NCBI GenBank assembly: GCA_963971285.1 | Contig: OZ020255.1 | Span: forward strand, 8,886,931-8,950,930 | Direction of reading: 5' to 3' | Source: Astropecten irregularis | Lineage: Eukaryota > Echinodermata > Asteroidea > Paxillosida > Astropectinidae | DNA: 64,000 nt | In this document: piece by piece, positions 47,158-58,405 of the stretch | Layout: each line of letters opens with the position of its first letter | How positions within the stretch are numbered: position 1 is the first letter of the stretch | The notes under the pieces: generated by a model | Database searches by the model: none | The model's input: only the letters and a program-made list of their open reading frames with translations | Told to the model about the DNA's origin: nothing | Position numbers and translations under genes: made by a program

Positions 47158-47690
47158 GCCTTCGATAAAGATCCAGCTAGGATCGAAACGTCAGGCCCTC
47201 CTAACTAGCCTTTGATAAAGATCCAGCTAGGATCGAAACGTCAGACCCTCATAACTAGCCTTCGATAAAGATCCTGCTAGGATCGAAACGTCAGGCCCTC
47301 CTAACTAGCCTCTGAGAAAGATCCTGCTAGGATCGAAACATCAGACCCTCCTAACTAGCCTTCGATAAAGATACTGCCGTACGTCAGGCCCTCCTAACTA
47401 GCCTTTGATAAAGATCCAGCTAGGATCGAAACGTCAGGCCCTCCTAACTAGCCTCTGAGAAAAGATCCTGCTAGGATTGAAACGTCAAGCCCTCCTAACT
47501 AGCCTTTGAGAAAGATCCTTCTAGGATCGAAACGTCAGGCCCTCCTAGCCTTTGATAAAGATCATGCTAGGATCGAAACATCAGGCCCTCCTAGCCTTTG
47601 ATAAAGATCATGCTAGGATCGAAACGTCAGGCCCTCCTAACTAGCCTGTGAGAAAGAGTGCTATAGGATCGAACCATGTGAAGGCCTCCT
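47158..47690 (+). repeat. Tandem array of repeat D: about eleven ~50-bp units
   Basis: The unit is CCTTTGATAAAGATCCAGCT, AGGATCGAAACGTCAGGCCC, TCCTAACTAG. One unit at ~47359 is shortened. The array ends in the family flank (AAGCATTTCGGGTCATTATT, GATGAGCGGTTTGCAACAGG), here in reverse sense to the one before the 39.8-kb array. Confidence 0.85.
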
Positions 47691-48625
47691 AATATAATTC
47701 CAAGCATTTCGGGTCATTATTTTGGCCGATGAGCGGTTTGCAACAGGTTATTCGTGTATCGTGTATTACTTGTATTGATGTTATCATGTCATGAATGTAC
47801 TTTAAAATCATCATTTAAGGGACTGAAGTTCTACTGACAATAGGCGGAAAGGCAGCGTGCTTTAAATGGCTAGTTTTGTGTCTCAGTGACAAAATTACAT
47901 TTTTTCTCTAGCCTTTTACAACTGAACAATTCGGAATTTGTTATTAAGCACATTTTCACCACAGGGATAAATTTTGCGATAACACCGCAAAGTGCTTGAA
48001 GTCAAAATTTGTCCTTATTTATTCAACTTGACTGCTACATTAACTGTTAATGGTTTCCAGTTGTAATAAGTATTCTTTTCGACCGTAAATTTAATTCTTC
48101 GTTTTTCCTCAAAAAGTTTGTGGGGTGTAGCGAGGTGTCTTATCAAGGATGAAACCCACGCCGTGTACTGGGGTGCGCTTATACGGGTGACTGCAAATGC
48201 ACATAGCCATTTGTGGCTTTCAATGCACGCATGGATTAAATAAACGCAAGCGAGTGAGTTTTATTTTTTGACGCGCACAAAGAAACTTGGTTTAGTGAAA
48301 CAGCACAACTCGAACAAAGCGGTTACAGTTGTTGATTTTTACGTCTAAAAACAAACAAACAAGATAAAAAACTCTGTAAACAATATACACAAAGTGATGT
48401 CAAGAATCTCGAGATGGGAGAAAGTTATGGTCTATGCGTATCCGCTGGAGTTATAATCCCCACGTATACAACATTGTCACACATGATGGACTTTTGTGGG
48501 CGTGCGAGCGTGCGCCAGTCAAATCCTGGGCGGAGGTTGAGCGGCGTGAAGCCCCCTCGTTCATAGGCCATGAGCCCGGGTGGATTAAGCGGGGAAACCT
48601 TCCCAAAACCTGCACGCGTACCTCT

Positions 48626-48771
48626 TCCGGTGTCGATTTCACCAAACTCATCGTAACTTACTACAATCGTATGCATTGTAGCCACACGAAGAGGTCGAAG
48701 GATACGATGGGTTATCCTTCATATCTCAAGATACGATCGATCGTAGGGCTTCGTGAAATCGACCCCCGGAC
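48626..48771. repeat. MITE family F copy
   Basis: GGTGTCGATTTCACCAAACT ... GGGCTTCGTGAAATCGACCC. Confidence 0.75.
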
Positions 48772-48870
48772 GGATGAACAAAAACACATTATGGATCGGT
48801 GAGATCACCCGCTTGTCTGCACTTACAAACGGGATATCGCTGGTTCGAATCCCGCCAGTGCCGACCGGGC

Positions 48871-49106
48871 TCTGAATGCAAAAGAGTGAAAAGCCACTCT
48901 TTGAAGAGCCATAGGCCTATGGGGGACAACTCTTTTCCGAGTTGTCTGCCACATCCACTCTTTTAGAGTGAAGTTTGTGCATCGTTTGGAGTGATTTTTT
49001 ACTCTGGCCCAGAGTGAAAACCATTCCAAAAGGGTGAAATAACCAACCACTCTTTTTCAAGAGCTACAAGTGGTAATTTTTAACTCTTTTGCATTCAGAG
49101 AGCATG
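48871..49106. repeat. Palindromic MITE family J, copy 2
   Basis: GAATGCAAAAGAGTGAAAAG at left and TTTTAACTCTTTTGCATTC at right. A tRNA-like B box (GCTGGTTCGAATCCCGCC, ~48840-48857) lies just before it. Confidence 0.7.
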
Positions 49107-49251
49107 ACTTCATATAATAAGTCGAAAAAATAATAAGGGTCTTTGTACCTTGTAGTTTTCACTTCCGAAAGGTCCTCCAGGGACTAAACTGGAAGTTGAC
49201 GAGAGTGGATCAAGATCTAAATCTACTGAATGTATTATGGTTGAAGTCAAA

Positions 49252-49492
49252 TAGGGGCGTTTACGAAACAGAGGCTCAAGCTCCGTCTCAGACTCCAGCT
49301 CCATTTTCATGAATCCATTCTGAAATAACGGGTATCAAAATAGAGGCTTTTGGCTGCGGTTCTGAAGTAGATTCTCTGGTTTAAATAGGAAAAAGCTTCA
49401 GCTTCAATATTTTCATCATAATAATGGTTGACAGAGCTGGAGCCTGAGCCTGAGACCGAGCCTGAGCCTCCGTTTCGTAGGTTTTAGGGAGC
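49252..49492. repeat. MITE family H copy
   Basis: GGGCGTTTACGAAACAGAGG at left and GAGCCTCCGTTTCGTAGG at right. Confidence 0.7.
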
Positions 49493-49642
49493 TTCTGAAG
49501 GCTGGGGTTGAAGTTATATCAACAGTTGACTGGGGTATAGTTTATTCCAAAGTTAGGTCGAAAAACAGAAGGTAATATAGCCATATACTAGGGCCAGTCA
49601 ACGGGTTTACCTGTTTGATTAATTAATATCTATAAAAACAAT

Positions 49643-49687
49643 GTCTCCTGATGAGGACTAGAGCAGACTAGTCGAAACGTTGAAACC
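49643..49687 (+). ncRNA. Hammerhead-like motif, repeat E copy 2
   Basis: GTCTC, CTGATGA (49648-49654), one base, stem II GACTAG (49656-49661)/CTAGTC (49668-49673) with loop AGCAGA, GAAA (49674-49677), CGTT, then GAAACC, which has one mismatch to stem I. Confidence 0.55.
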
Positions 49688-49734
49688 TTATAATTGCAAG
49701 AAGTGCGAATTATTACTTTTAAGTCATTGAAACA

Positions 49735-49780
49735 GGTCTCCTGATGATGACTAGAGCAGGCTAGTCGAAACGTTGAGACC
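49735..49780 (+). ncRNA. Hammerhead-like motif, repeat E copy 3 (best preserved)
   Basis: Stem I GGTCTC (49735-49740)/GAGACC (49775-49780) is perfect. The core CTGATGA occupies 49741-49747. Stem II GACTAG (49749-49754)/CTAGTC (49761-49766) is perfect with loop AGCAGG. GAAA is at 49767-49770, followed by CGTT, giving a GTT cleavage triplet. Stem III is only the self-complementary ACGT, which in known short-stem hammerheads needs a dimer. Copy 2 lies 93 bp upstream in the same orientation, a tandem dimer. One extra T lies between the core and stem II. Confidence 0.6.
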
Positions 49781-50815
49781 TTACGAGAACTTAGTGCGAA
49801 CGAAATAGAAGTGCGAAGGTACGAACGATTCTTACATGGTGTTTTCACAAACATATCCACATACCAATTGTCACCATGCAAAGCCTCAAATCTTTCTAAA
49901 AAAAACCAACTTGCATTAAACCTACATGAAATGACTGACTGAAAAACAAGGGAAAGTCAAACAACCTTTTTTTTTTAACGCACGCACAGCTAACAGGCAC
50001 ACGTAGCCACGTGGGGTTCAAGTACCGCGACACACTGCATAGCCTTCAGCACCAACACACACCCACACACGAGACACAGTGTACAGACAGGCCTACAAAC
50101 TGTACAAAAAAGTGTCTAGAAATTATCAAACTATAATTGGAATCAAACTTAATTACTGATCTCCCCCATGGCAATATTATTTTGCATAATATCATATACA
50201 TATTGTTTTCTTTATAGTCCTACACCTGTTCCGATAATGATATTGAAATTGCTAATAGTCTGAACCCCAGCCCATCACGTATGAAACAGCTCTGTGCTGG
50301 CTCATATCACGAAATAACAAGCCGCGACTGCACATCTGTTACGGAATACATGTCTAGTTTTGTTTTTTTTCTCTTCTGCTTTTCCAGCACCTTTCTCTAT
50401 GCGGAATTATTATATTTTAGAAAACAAAATTGCAAAGCGCCAAGATCGATATGCTTCCATGCATGAAAACGTACGTCGATTTCAACCAAGCGCGATGATT
50501 GGTCGGCACGAGATGGCCAACAGATGGTTTCAGAGAGGGGAAGGATAAATAATATGATATCATGATAATTATGTATTTTCGGCGTGCGCTTCAAATTGGT
50601 AGTTTTTGTAATATTAAGGCTCGTGTGGGTAGAATTTTGTTCGGAATTAATTTATTTGATTCCGGTATTTCCTTTGCATATGTACACGGTATGGAAACGG
50701 TATTTTTGTATAGGGGCAGGATAACGCATTGGCTAGTGATATAGTGTGGCTACTGAACATGCACAAATAAAGAGCATTTTAAAGATAAATTCTTATTACC
50801 GGGAATGGGCCATTA

Positions 50816-51067
50816 GGGAGACTTTCTCATTGGGCTCTTGCACAAACTCTTTTTACCTTTTTCTAAACATCCTCCAAACCAATGATCTTGAAATAGACAT
50901 ATGCTCATATTGAGAGCATTCTCTGTCATGTCTTCTATTATAATATGGACTGTAAAAATATGTCAAGTTAACAGAGGTAGGTGGTATAATAGGGAGACAA
51001 CGAAAAGTCTCCCTAGTTGCAGATGTCTCCCAAATGTTCACTTGTAGACGCTAAAGTGTCTCCCTAA
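50816..51067. repeat. MITE-like repeat with GGGAGAC ends, copy 2
   Basis: It matches 880-1086 (GGGAGACTTTCTCATTGGG, TTGAGAGCATTCTCTGTC). Confidence 0.65.
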
Positions 51068-51068
51068 T

Positions 51069-52260
51069 ATGCAATTTAGAAATAGTCATGGTATACGTAT
51101 AGGTGTATTCAGTTAGTACCGACACTTAACCCATAGGCCTACCCCATCACCGACAGAAACTTGGGACAAATATACTCTATCGTGGCACAATGTTGCAACC
51201 CACTCCTAAGCAGTCTCCGAAGTGACCAATTTACATCAACACAAAAGTTTCGACTATGTACTTGCAGAAACACTTATCATGAATTGGTAAAACAAGTTTA
51301 AACACAAGTGCGGCAATTGTGTTCAAAAGTTGGTGTAATTTGTCGTGGCAAGACAATGATGTAAGAGGGTTATGGTGGAGTGGGACTGATCACTGACGGA
51401 TTCTTCTGAAGGATTTTGTTTCTGACGGTGGAAGAACAAAAATCGATTAGGGCTCCAATAATCAACCCCATTCGTTGATTTTGTTACCTAGGTAACTCGC
51501 CTCAAATACTCCCAACCCCCTTAATCCCTGGGCCCCTGGGCAAAAAAAATACGTAATCCGATTTGACAAAGACATTTTAGCGTTTTAATGAGTAAAGAGT
51601 CATCGGTAATCATATTGCAACGAGGAGATGATCGGCGGATTAGAGCGCGCGCTGGCTCAATAGACCCCGCCTGGGATAATGGCGAGGAGACGGCGCGGCT
51701 CTCTGGCCGACACACGCCCAAGCGGGGGTCATCAACACCATGGTATTATAGTTGTCCGTATCTTCACAGTATCAGACCACGTTTCTGTAGTTAGAGCTCA
51801 CGTGCGTGCAAATCCACCATACAGATTGACGTAACCAGCCAAGTCTTATGCACTAGAACTGGTAGCAGCAATCCAATGTATGAAATTGAATTTACATACA
51901 AAGTCGAGCGGAATAATTACCAATGAACAAATTTGAGACCAGTAAGCCCGACGATTTCAAAAGGACATTGTGTTTGTCAATATTCACTTCAATCCAATTC
52001 AATCGTCATGACATTTAATGCTCTTTCAGTTTATAAATGTGAATTTATTTTTCAATAAAAGATGACCTTTTCCATTAAAGCTTAGTGCAGTGAACGGGGA
52101 AGGTGTTGATGTTCAATTGTTACCAAAAAACCAGACCCTCACAATTACAATGATTTATGTCTGAAAGAAATATGGCTTCTTTTAACAGCAATTCAATTTG
52201 AAATGGTATTCTGTTAAGGCGAATCAACACAGTAATACAATACATGCTTGGAGTTAAGAG
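51069..52260. other. No gene recognised
   Basis: A GC-rich patch near 51640-51730 (GAGCGCGCGCTGGCTC) is the only compositional feature. Open frames lack motifs. Confidence 0.4.
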
Positions 52261-52261
52261 G

Positions 52262-52406
52262 GCCTGACGCGTTTCGGTCCGAGTAGGATCTTTCTCTAAG
52301 GCCTTTGAGAAAGATCCTGCTTCGATCCTAGTAGGATCTTTCTCTAAGGCCTTTGAGAAAGATCCTGCTAGGATCGAAACGCGTCAGGCCCTCCTAACTC
52401 CAAGCA
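52262..52406. repeat. Repeat D, inverted pair of units
   Basis: It holds a - strand unit and two + strand units around GAGTAGGATCTTTCTC / GAGAAAGATCCTGC, then the D flank reversed (GATGAGCAGTTTGCAGCAG). Confidence 0.75.
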
Positions 52407-52945
52407 TTTTGATGTATTTCAGGTCAATATTTTGCCTGATGAGCAGTTTGCAGCAGTTTATTACTTGTATTGACAATACAATACAATGCAATACCACGCG
52501 CCAAGTGAATTATTATCAAGTTATTATGTACTCGGGACCAAGATGTTAAATTTAGCACCCGCGTATCTTCCTGCTCACGCCGATAAAGAATACACAAGAA
52601 GACGGGTGGTAAAATTAGAGCTTTGTCTGTTTCTATCGTCAAAACAATATAATACAAGATTAACAATCAAATATTTGTTAAATTCATTGGCTTCAAGTTA
52701 TAATCCGTGTATTATCAACGGTGCAGTGTTTGGTTTGTGATATGGAAGTGCGTCAGCTACCGAGATATTAGGCTTAGGGCTATGGTTTGTGGGTTTATAA
52801 AGGTAAGCTGGAAGCTTCTTTTTTGTTTCCGAGTGGGACTCGGAGCTTGAGAAGCTGGAGGGAAAAGAGTTCACAGGTTGGATGGTTTGCTGTGTCACAT
52901 CTCTAGAGATAATAATTGTTTTTATCGCAGACTACATCAATGGAT

Positions 52946-53400
52946 AGAGTCTGCTTTTTGTCTGTTCTGTGAGGTGGTCGCTCACCTTAGTGAGACATAG
53001 CATTGCTACCACCTTCTACATTTGTCTGCTTGTTTGTCTGTTCTGTCAGGTGGTTGCTCGCCTCAGTGAGACATGGCATTGCCACCACCTTCTATACTTG
53101 TCTGCTTGTTTGTCTGTTCTGTCATCAGGGGGTTGCTCACCTCAGTGAGACATGGCATTGCCATCCCCTTCTACATTTGTCTGCTTGTTTGTCTGTTCTG
53201 TCAGGTGGTTGCTCACCTCAGTCAGACATGGCATTGCCACCACCGTCTACATTTGTCTGCTTGTTAGTCTGTTCTGTCAAGTTGTCGCTCACCTTAGTGA
53301 CACATGGCATTGCTACCACCTTCTACATTATTTTGTTTGCTTGTTTGTCTGTTCCATCAGGCAGCTACTCAGTCACCTCGGTGGAACATGGCATTCCACA
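52946..53400. repeat. Minisatellite, ~75-80 bp unit, about six copies
   Basis: GTCTGCTTGTTTGTCTGTTC, then GTGGTTGCTCACCTCAGTGA and GACATGGCATTGCCA. Open frames of 64-134 codons arise from the unit lengths. Confidence 0.85.
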
Positions 53401-53497
53401 ATGGTGAATATTTTCCTCAATCCAATAACCTATTTTTACATCCAAGGCAAATATCGATCCACAATTCTCGGCTCCACCGAGCACCTCCTCGATTAAA

Positions 53498-53850
53498 GGT
53501 ATAATACACGATTGGTAAAGGTCACAGAACAGCACTCACACTTTGTCTGATCCAACATGTTTATGAAATAATAAACCTTTGAAAGTTTGAGCTAAATCGG
53601 GCATCTGAGTCACGAGAAAATAGCGAAAACCCGACTCAGTTTGTCTTGTTAAACAAAAAGAATGGTTTTGATCTTATCCCGAGATCAAAACTATTTTCGG
53701 TCTTTGTTTGACTAATTTCTGGATAAATACACCATATCAGGCGAAAATATTTTAATGGTATATGTTTCTACCAGCACCATCTCCATATCCTGAAAGTTAT
53801 ACCATAAATCTGTGAACATTTCTGTTTGGGTATGTTACCAATCCTGTACT
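53498..53850. repeat. Repeat family B copy
   Basis: It shares CATCTGAGTCACGAGAAAAT and ATAGCGAAAACCCGACTC with 27238-27420; the right part resembles family A (ATTTCTGGATAAATACACCA). Confidence 0.65.
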
Positions 53851-54035
53851 GTACATTTAAGCCTTGGACTCGGCCGGCTGTCAGGTTTTGGTGAATCTCA
53901 ATGTAAAAATCCACAAAACAAGTATAACTTTCTCTTTACGAGTGCTAATAAAAGTGTAATTCCCACTCGTCAATCACAACCACATCTTGGAGAAAGTAAG
54001 GCTTGATTTGCCATACCTTTTGTTTAAATTCGCTT

Positions 54036-54396
54036 TAAAGGTACTATCATACTTTGGTTGCATACCGAAACAGAAATCTTCACAGATTTACCTGCAACTT
54101 AAATGGTATAAAGATGATGATGATAGAAACGTACCGTTAAAATTGTTTTGCCTAAAAAATGCTGTATTTATCAAACAAAAGAGTAAAACCAGTGACCAAA
54201 ATTATCTGTTAAAGATCAAAAATAAAAGAGAAAAGACTTGGGAGATAATGAGGCCGTTTTTCACTATTTTCTCAAAAAGTGGGCACCGTCTGGGACTGGA
54301 ATTTTCACAGATGACTGTTACTGTATCTTCCTTGATATGTTTCTGCATGAAACTGTATTTCTTTGACAAAAACCAAAGTATGATATTACCTTTAAA
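54036..54396 (-). repeat. MITE family A, full copy
   Basis: TTTAAAGGTACTATCATACT ... ACCAAAGTATGATATTACCTTTAAA. Confidence 0.8.
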
Positions 54397-55018
54397 CCAA
54401 TGTCCCTCCTCCACATTGCCATTATACACCAGCTGTTGCGTACAGCATCAGTGATTCCCCATATTTCACCCACAGCTGTTTCACAATGTAATTACAAAAT
54501 TCTGATTTGTATGCAAATTCCATAAAATTTCCATATTTATGAGCAAAAAAAATGGGATGCCATTTTGGGGAAACAAATGCATGTAAGTAGACATTCGATT
54601 GATTTGGGGTGCTGAAATATTGTGCTAATTTTGTGGTTTGGGGATTTGTTTAGGAGATTTTTTATTGTTTTCCTATGCGTGACATTATGCGAGTTTCAGT
54701 CAACTAGTAAACTTATTATTTGCCACGACATTCGATGATTCATGCGAGACGTGCACTTTCGTGTTTAAATGGGTTTGCATAGAATTAATGTGAGTGTGCA
54801 TGAAAATTCGCATATCTGGCAGACATTTAAAAGTACAGCCTCGCTTTGGCTGAACACCAAAATGAAAACGAGGCTTATTGTTGTCACGTGGTTTGTACTG
54901 ATTGTTATCTTCACAGTCATAAATGCACACAAACAGAAAAACATAATCAATTGGGAAAAAGGCATTACAGGAACCTTTAAAAGGAGTCAACGTATTGTCA
55001 AACATCACCCGCCCCAAC

Positions 55019-55162
55019 CTATAATCAGCCCTACGATCGATCGTAACTCGAATGATACGAATGATAACTCCATCGTATCCTACGTAGGGCTGAAATGCAT
55101 CATATACGTCCTATATGATTAATAGTAAGTTACGATGAGTTTGGTGAAATCGACCCGTGACA
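55019..55162. repeat. MITE family F copy
   Basis: GCCCTACGATCGATCGTAAC ... GTTTGGTGAAATCGACCC. Confidence 0.75.
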
Positions 55163-55164
55163 TT

Positions 55165-56420
55165 TTCATACACGTCGTGGTATTATCTCAGCGAACCGGT
55201 TTTCTTCAATGCGAAGATGTCAACTTTGATGAGGTTACACCGCCCTCTAGCGACCGAAGTCTGCCAATATTTCTGAGCGGCTCAAAATTTCGATCGTGTG
55301 CGTCTGAAATTTTGTCAGATTAAACGGCCTCACGAAAAAGAAATTGCAACTTTGGATTTTAAAAACCGCCTTATACCAGCAGGATGACCTTATCATACGA
55401 AAAAGAAACGAATAGGAATCCCCGAAGCTTTATAAGTTCGTTTATTTGTTATTTCTATATCTTCTATTGTCATTGTCATTACATCAGACGAAACTGCCAA
55501 AAACGTTTGAGCGAAAGTTTGCCAATTCGGTTATAATCAGTTGACATACAATGTTTCTTTAAAGAGTGCGACCAGTGTTAAACTGTCTTGTAGTCGTGGA
55601 GCATATAAGCTACTTTGGTGAAGGAAACTTACAAGACTACAACATGGCAGGTTGAATAGAGAAGCCATTTATTCGTATTAGAGTTAGGGTTGTATGGCCA
55701 CTGGTGGTGTAGGGTCTGTCTTTATAAAGATTATCAGGATAAGCTTCTACAGATAACAATGTAAATCCTCGCTCAGAGCAACAAAAAAATGACCGTGGTA
55801 AATCCGCTATACCTGCTTAGCAGGGTTTTCTGTGGGTAAATCGGAATTAACTCCACCTCGATAGGCTGTGGAATCGATCTCCCATAAGCTTAGAATGTAA
55901 CTACTGTGTATTATAAGTCTGCAGCGGCATCACAGCGGGGATTAAGGTAGGAATCCAGGGATGATCCCAGGGTGCGATGTTTGCCCCGAGGGTGGTTCAG
56001 GACCCTCGGGAGGTGATTAGACCTACACATTATGCCCGAATAGTCCACGATATTATAGGTTCAAATCCACGGATGATTTTCAAACAGAACTCAAGGCAAA
56101 GCTGGATGTAGATTAAAACACTAAATGAATGCAATTTGTTCCAACGAGAGATAATCGTCAGGAAAGTTGAAACCACATAAGGTGTGGGAACAGTGGTATT
56201 ATCTCAGACCAAGGCACTACTGAAGCCATACACCATACAGAAAAAGGAACCATTTTCTGGAAGGAAAAACCTCTTAACTACATGCATTAAATCCTAAACC
56301 AGAAACAAACCACACAATGGAAAAAGATACACTCTTATTAAACAACATGACTAACTAACGTGGCCTTTTGAACTTGCACAAATGCATTTTTTTTTAATGT
56401 TTGCGTCATTTTGAACAATT
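55165..56420. other. No gene recognised
   Basis: It contains a GC hairpin at about 55985-56008 (CCGAGGGT and ACCCTCGG). The remainder is unique-looking. Confidence 0.4.
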
Positions 56421-56776
56421 TAAAGGTAATATCATTTTTTGGTTTTTTGTCAAGATACATGGGCAAAAATGTCAAGGAAGATACAATAACAGTCATCTGT
56501 GAAAGTTGCAGTCCCATACGGTGCCCACTTTTTGAGAAAACAGTGAAAAACGGCCACAGTATTTCTTAAGTCTTTTCTTTTTATTTTAGATCTTTAAAAG
56601 ATTAAAAATACTTTTGGTCACTGGTTTTACTCTTTTCTGGATAAATACAGCAGTTCAGGCAGAACAATTTTAACAGTATGTTTCTACCATCACCATCTTC
56701 ATACCCTGTAAGTTATAGGTAAATCTGTGAAGATTTCTGTTTCGGTATGCTTCCAAAGAGTATGATACTACCTTTA
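56421..56776. repeat. MITE family A, full copy
   Basis: TTTAAAGGTAATATCATTTT ... AGAGTATGATACTACCTTTAAG. Confidence 0.8.
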
Positions 56777-57159
56777 AGAGCTAGAAAACAAAACTTTAGC
56801 AAGAGTTTTATAATTTTTTCGTTAAGTTCACGAGACCTGAAATGAAAGAGGTTCATCAGAAATAGTTTTGTTCTTTTTCTTGTTTTCGTTTTTGATTTTG
56901 AGTTATCATCACTCCAATTTGGGGAGGAAATCCAATAGATACGCAACTTAGTCGACACTGAATTGAGTGCAATTTCAATCTACTCGACGAATGTATTCCA
57001 CTCGATAAAGTCTGGTGCCGATATTTTTTGTGAGGGAGGGAATGGATTCTCAGTATTATATAAAATAAGAAGGAATGAATTTCTGATAATCTTTTGGGTC
57101 ATACTTCTCGGGCCTCTCTCTACTCCCGCCAGACCAATATTCTGCATGCTGGGTTGTAG

Positions 57160-57474
57160 CAGGCGCGGTTCTAGAACCAATATTTTTTAGGGGCTAGAAG
57201 AGACTTTTTTTTGGGGGGGGGGGTGCTAGAAGACCCAAAAATTATGGGGGCTAGACCCTTCTTCTAACACTCGCTTCTGCTATGTCTTATTAGGGGTAGA
57301 CAAACATGCACCTATAGCCTACACAACGCGTGTTTATGTAATTGGCACTAATTAATAACTGAAAAGATCCAGTATTTTCCAGATTTTTTTCCAATTCCAT
57401 TTTTTGGGGGAGCTAGACAAAAATTTGGGGGGGGGGGCAAGTCCCCCAGCCCTCCCCTCCCCGTAGAACTGCCA
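57160..57474. repeat. MITE family G copy
   Basis: GCAGGCGCGGTTCTAGAACC ... CCCGTAGAACTGCCATTGG, with a G run near 57214-57223. Confidence 0.7.
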
Positions 57475-57735
57475 TTGGATTATAGTGGGCAATGGAACAG
57501 GCGAAGCTGCAGGTGCTATCTTGTGATGACACTGGCCACTTCAAAGTTCATGACACGGAACGACTACTCCGACCGTATAGCACCGATGCTTCTGCCGTCT
57601 AGTACCGGTTGTTCAACCCACCGAGACACCCGTCTGGGCCCGCTGATCTATTGTTTTGAAGTCCGCAGCGGACTTGGTGTTTATTGGGGCGAACGAGACA
57701 AGTGCAACGCAGAGTCATCTTTTCTGGGTTCAGAG

Positions 57736-57873
57736 CTCTACGATCGATCGTAACTCGAGTTACGATGGGTAAACCATCGTGGGTTGGCCTATCTTACGTA
57801 GGACTGCAATGCATCAAAAGTCTTACGGTGTTTGATAGTAAGTTACGATGTGTTTGGTGAAATCGACCCCAGG
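57736..57873. repeat. MITE family F copy
   Basis: GAGCTCTACGATCGATCGTA ... GTTTGGTGAAATCGACCCC. Confidence 0.75.
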
Positions 57874-57978
57874 GATAAGGATGGGGATTCAACGGGACTC
57901 AACCGGTCAAGTCAAGGCATGACTATGTCGACTAATAGGTGTCGACACTTTGTATTTTGTCAAACGCTGAATAAATCA

Positions 57979-58221
57979 GGGGCCAATTTCATAGAGCTGC
58001 TTAGCACAAAAATTGCTTAGCTCAAAAATAGCTTGCCCAATAAAACAAACCACCATTGAAAATTCCATTTGATATTCATGGTCAGAGCGAACAACAGCCA
58101 AAGACCAATTGCAAGTGATACACAACACACTGAAATTTGGTTGTTAATCGTGTTTTACTAAGACAGAAATGTCATACTTAGCGAATTTTTGTGCTAAGCA
58201 ATTCTATGAAATTGGCCCCTG
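57979..58221. repeat. MITE family C, full copy
   Basis: GGGGCCAATTTCATAGAGCT ... TTCTATGAAATTGGCCCC. This is the clearest TIR pair of the family. Confidence 0.85.
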
Positions 58222-58289
58222 GTCGCCGGCAAATGGCAATTGTATTGCTCCGAACGACACTACTGTTCATAACGTTGATAATTGATAAT

Positions 58290-58405
58290 TGATACAAGAA
58301 CTAAACTGCTGCAAACTGCTCATCAGCCAAAAAAATACCGGAAAATATTTTATAAAATGCTTGGAGTTAGGAGGACCTGACGCGTTTCAACCCTAGCAAG
58401 ATCGT
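58290..58405 (-). repeat. Repeat D flank plus one degenerate unit
   Basis: ACTGCTGCAAACTGCTCATC, then GAGTTAGGAGGACCTGACGC, GTTTCAACCCTAGCAAGATC. Confidence 0.65.

Noticed and set aside
53003-53496. Cys/Leu-rich frames of 64-134 codons
   Set aside because: Translation of the ~78-bp minisatellite, open in more than one frame.
57475-57600. Short protein-like stretch after an ATTATAG acceptor (AMEQAKLQVLSCDDTGHF...)
   Set aside because: Only ~35 codons to a stop, no family recognised and no partner exon found; kept only as a note.
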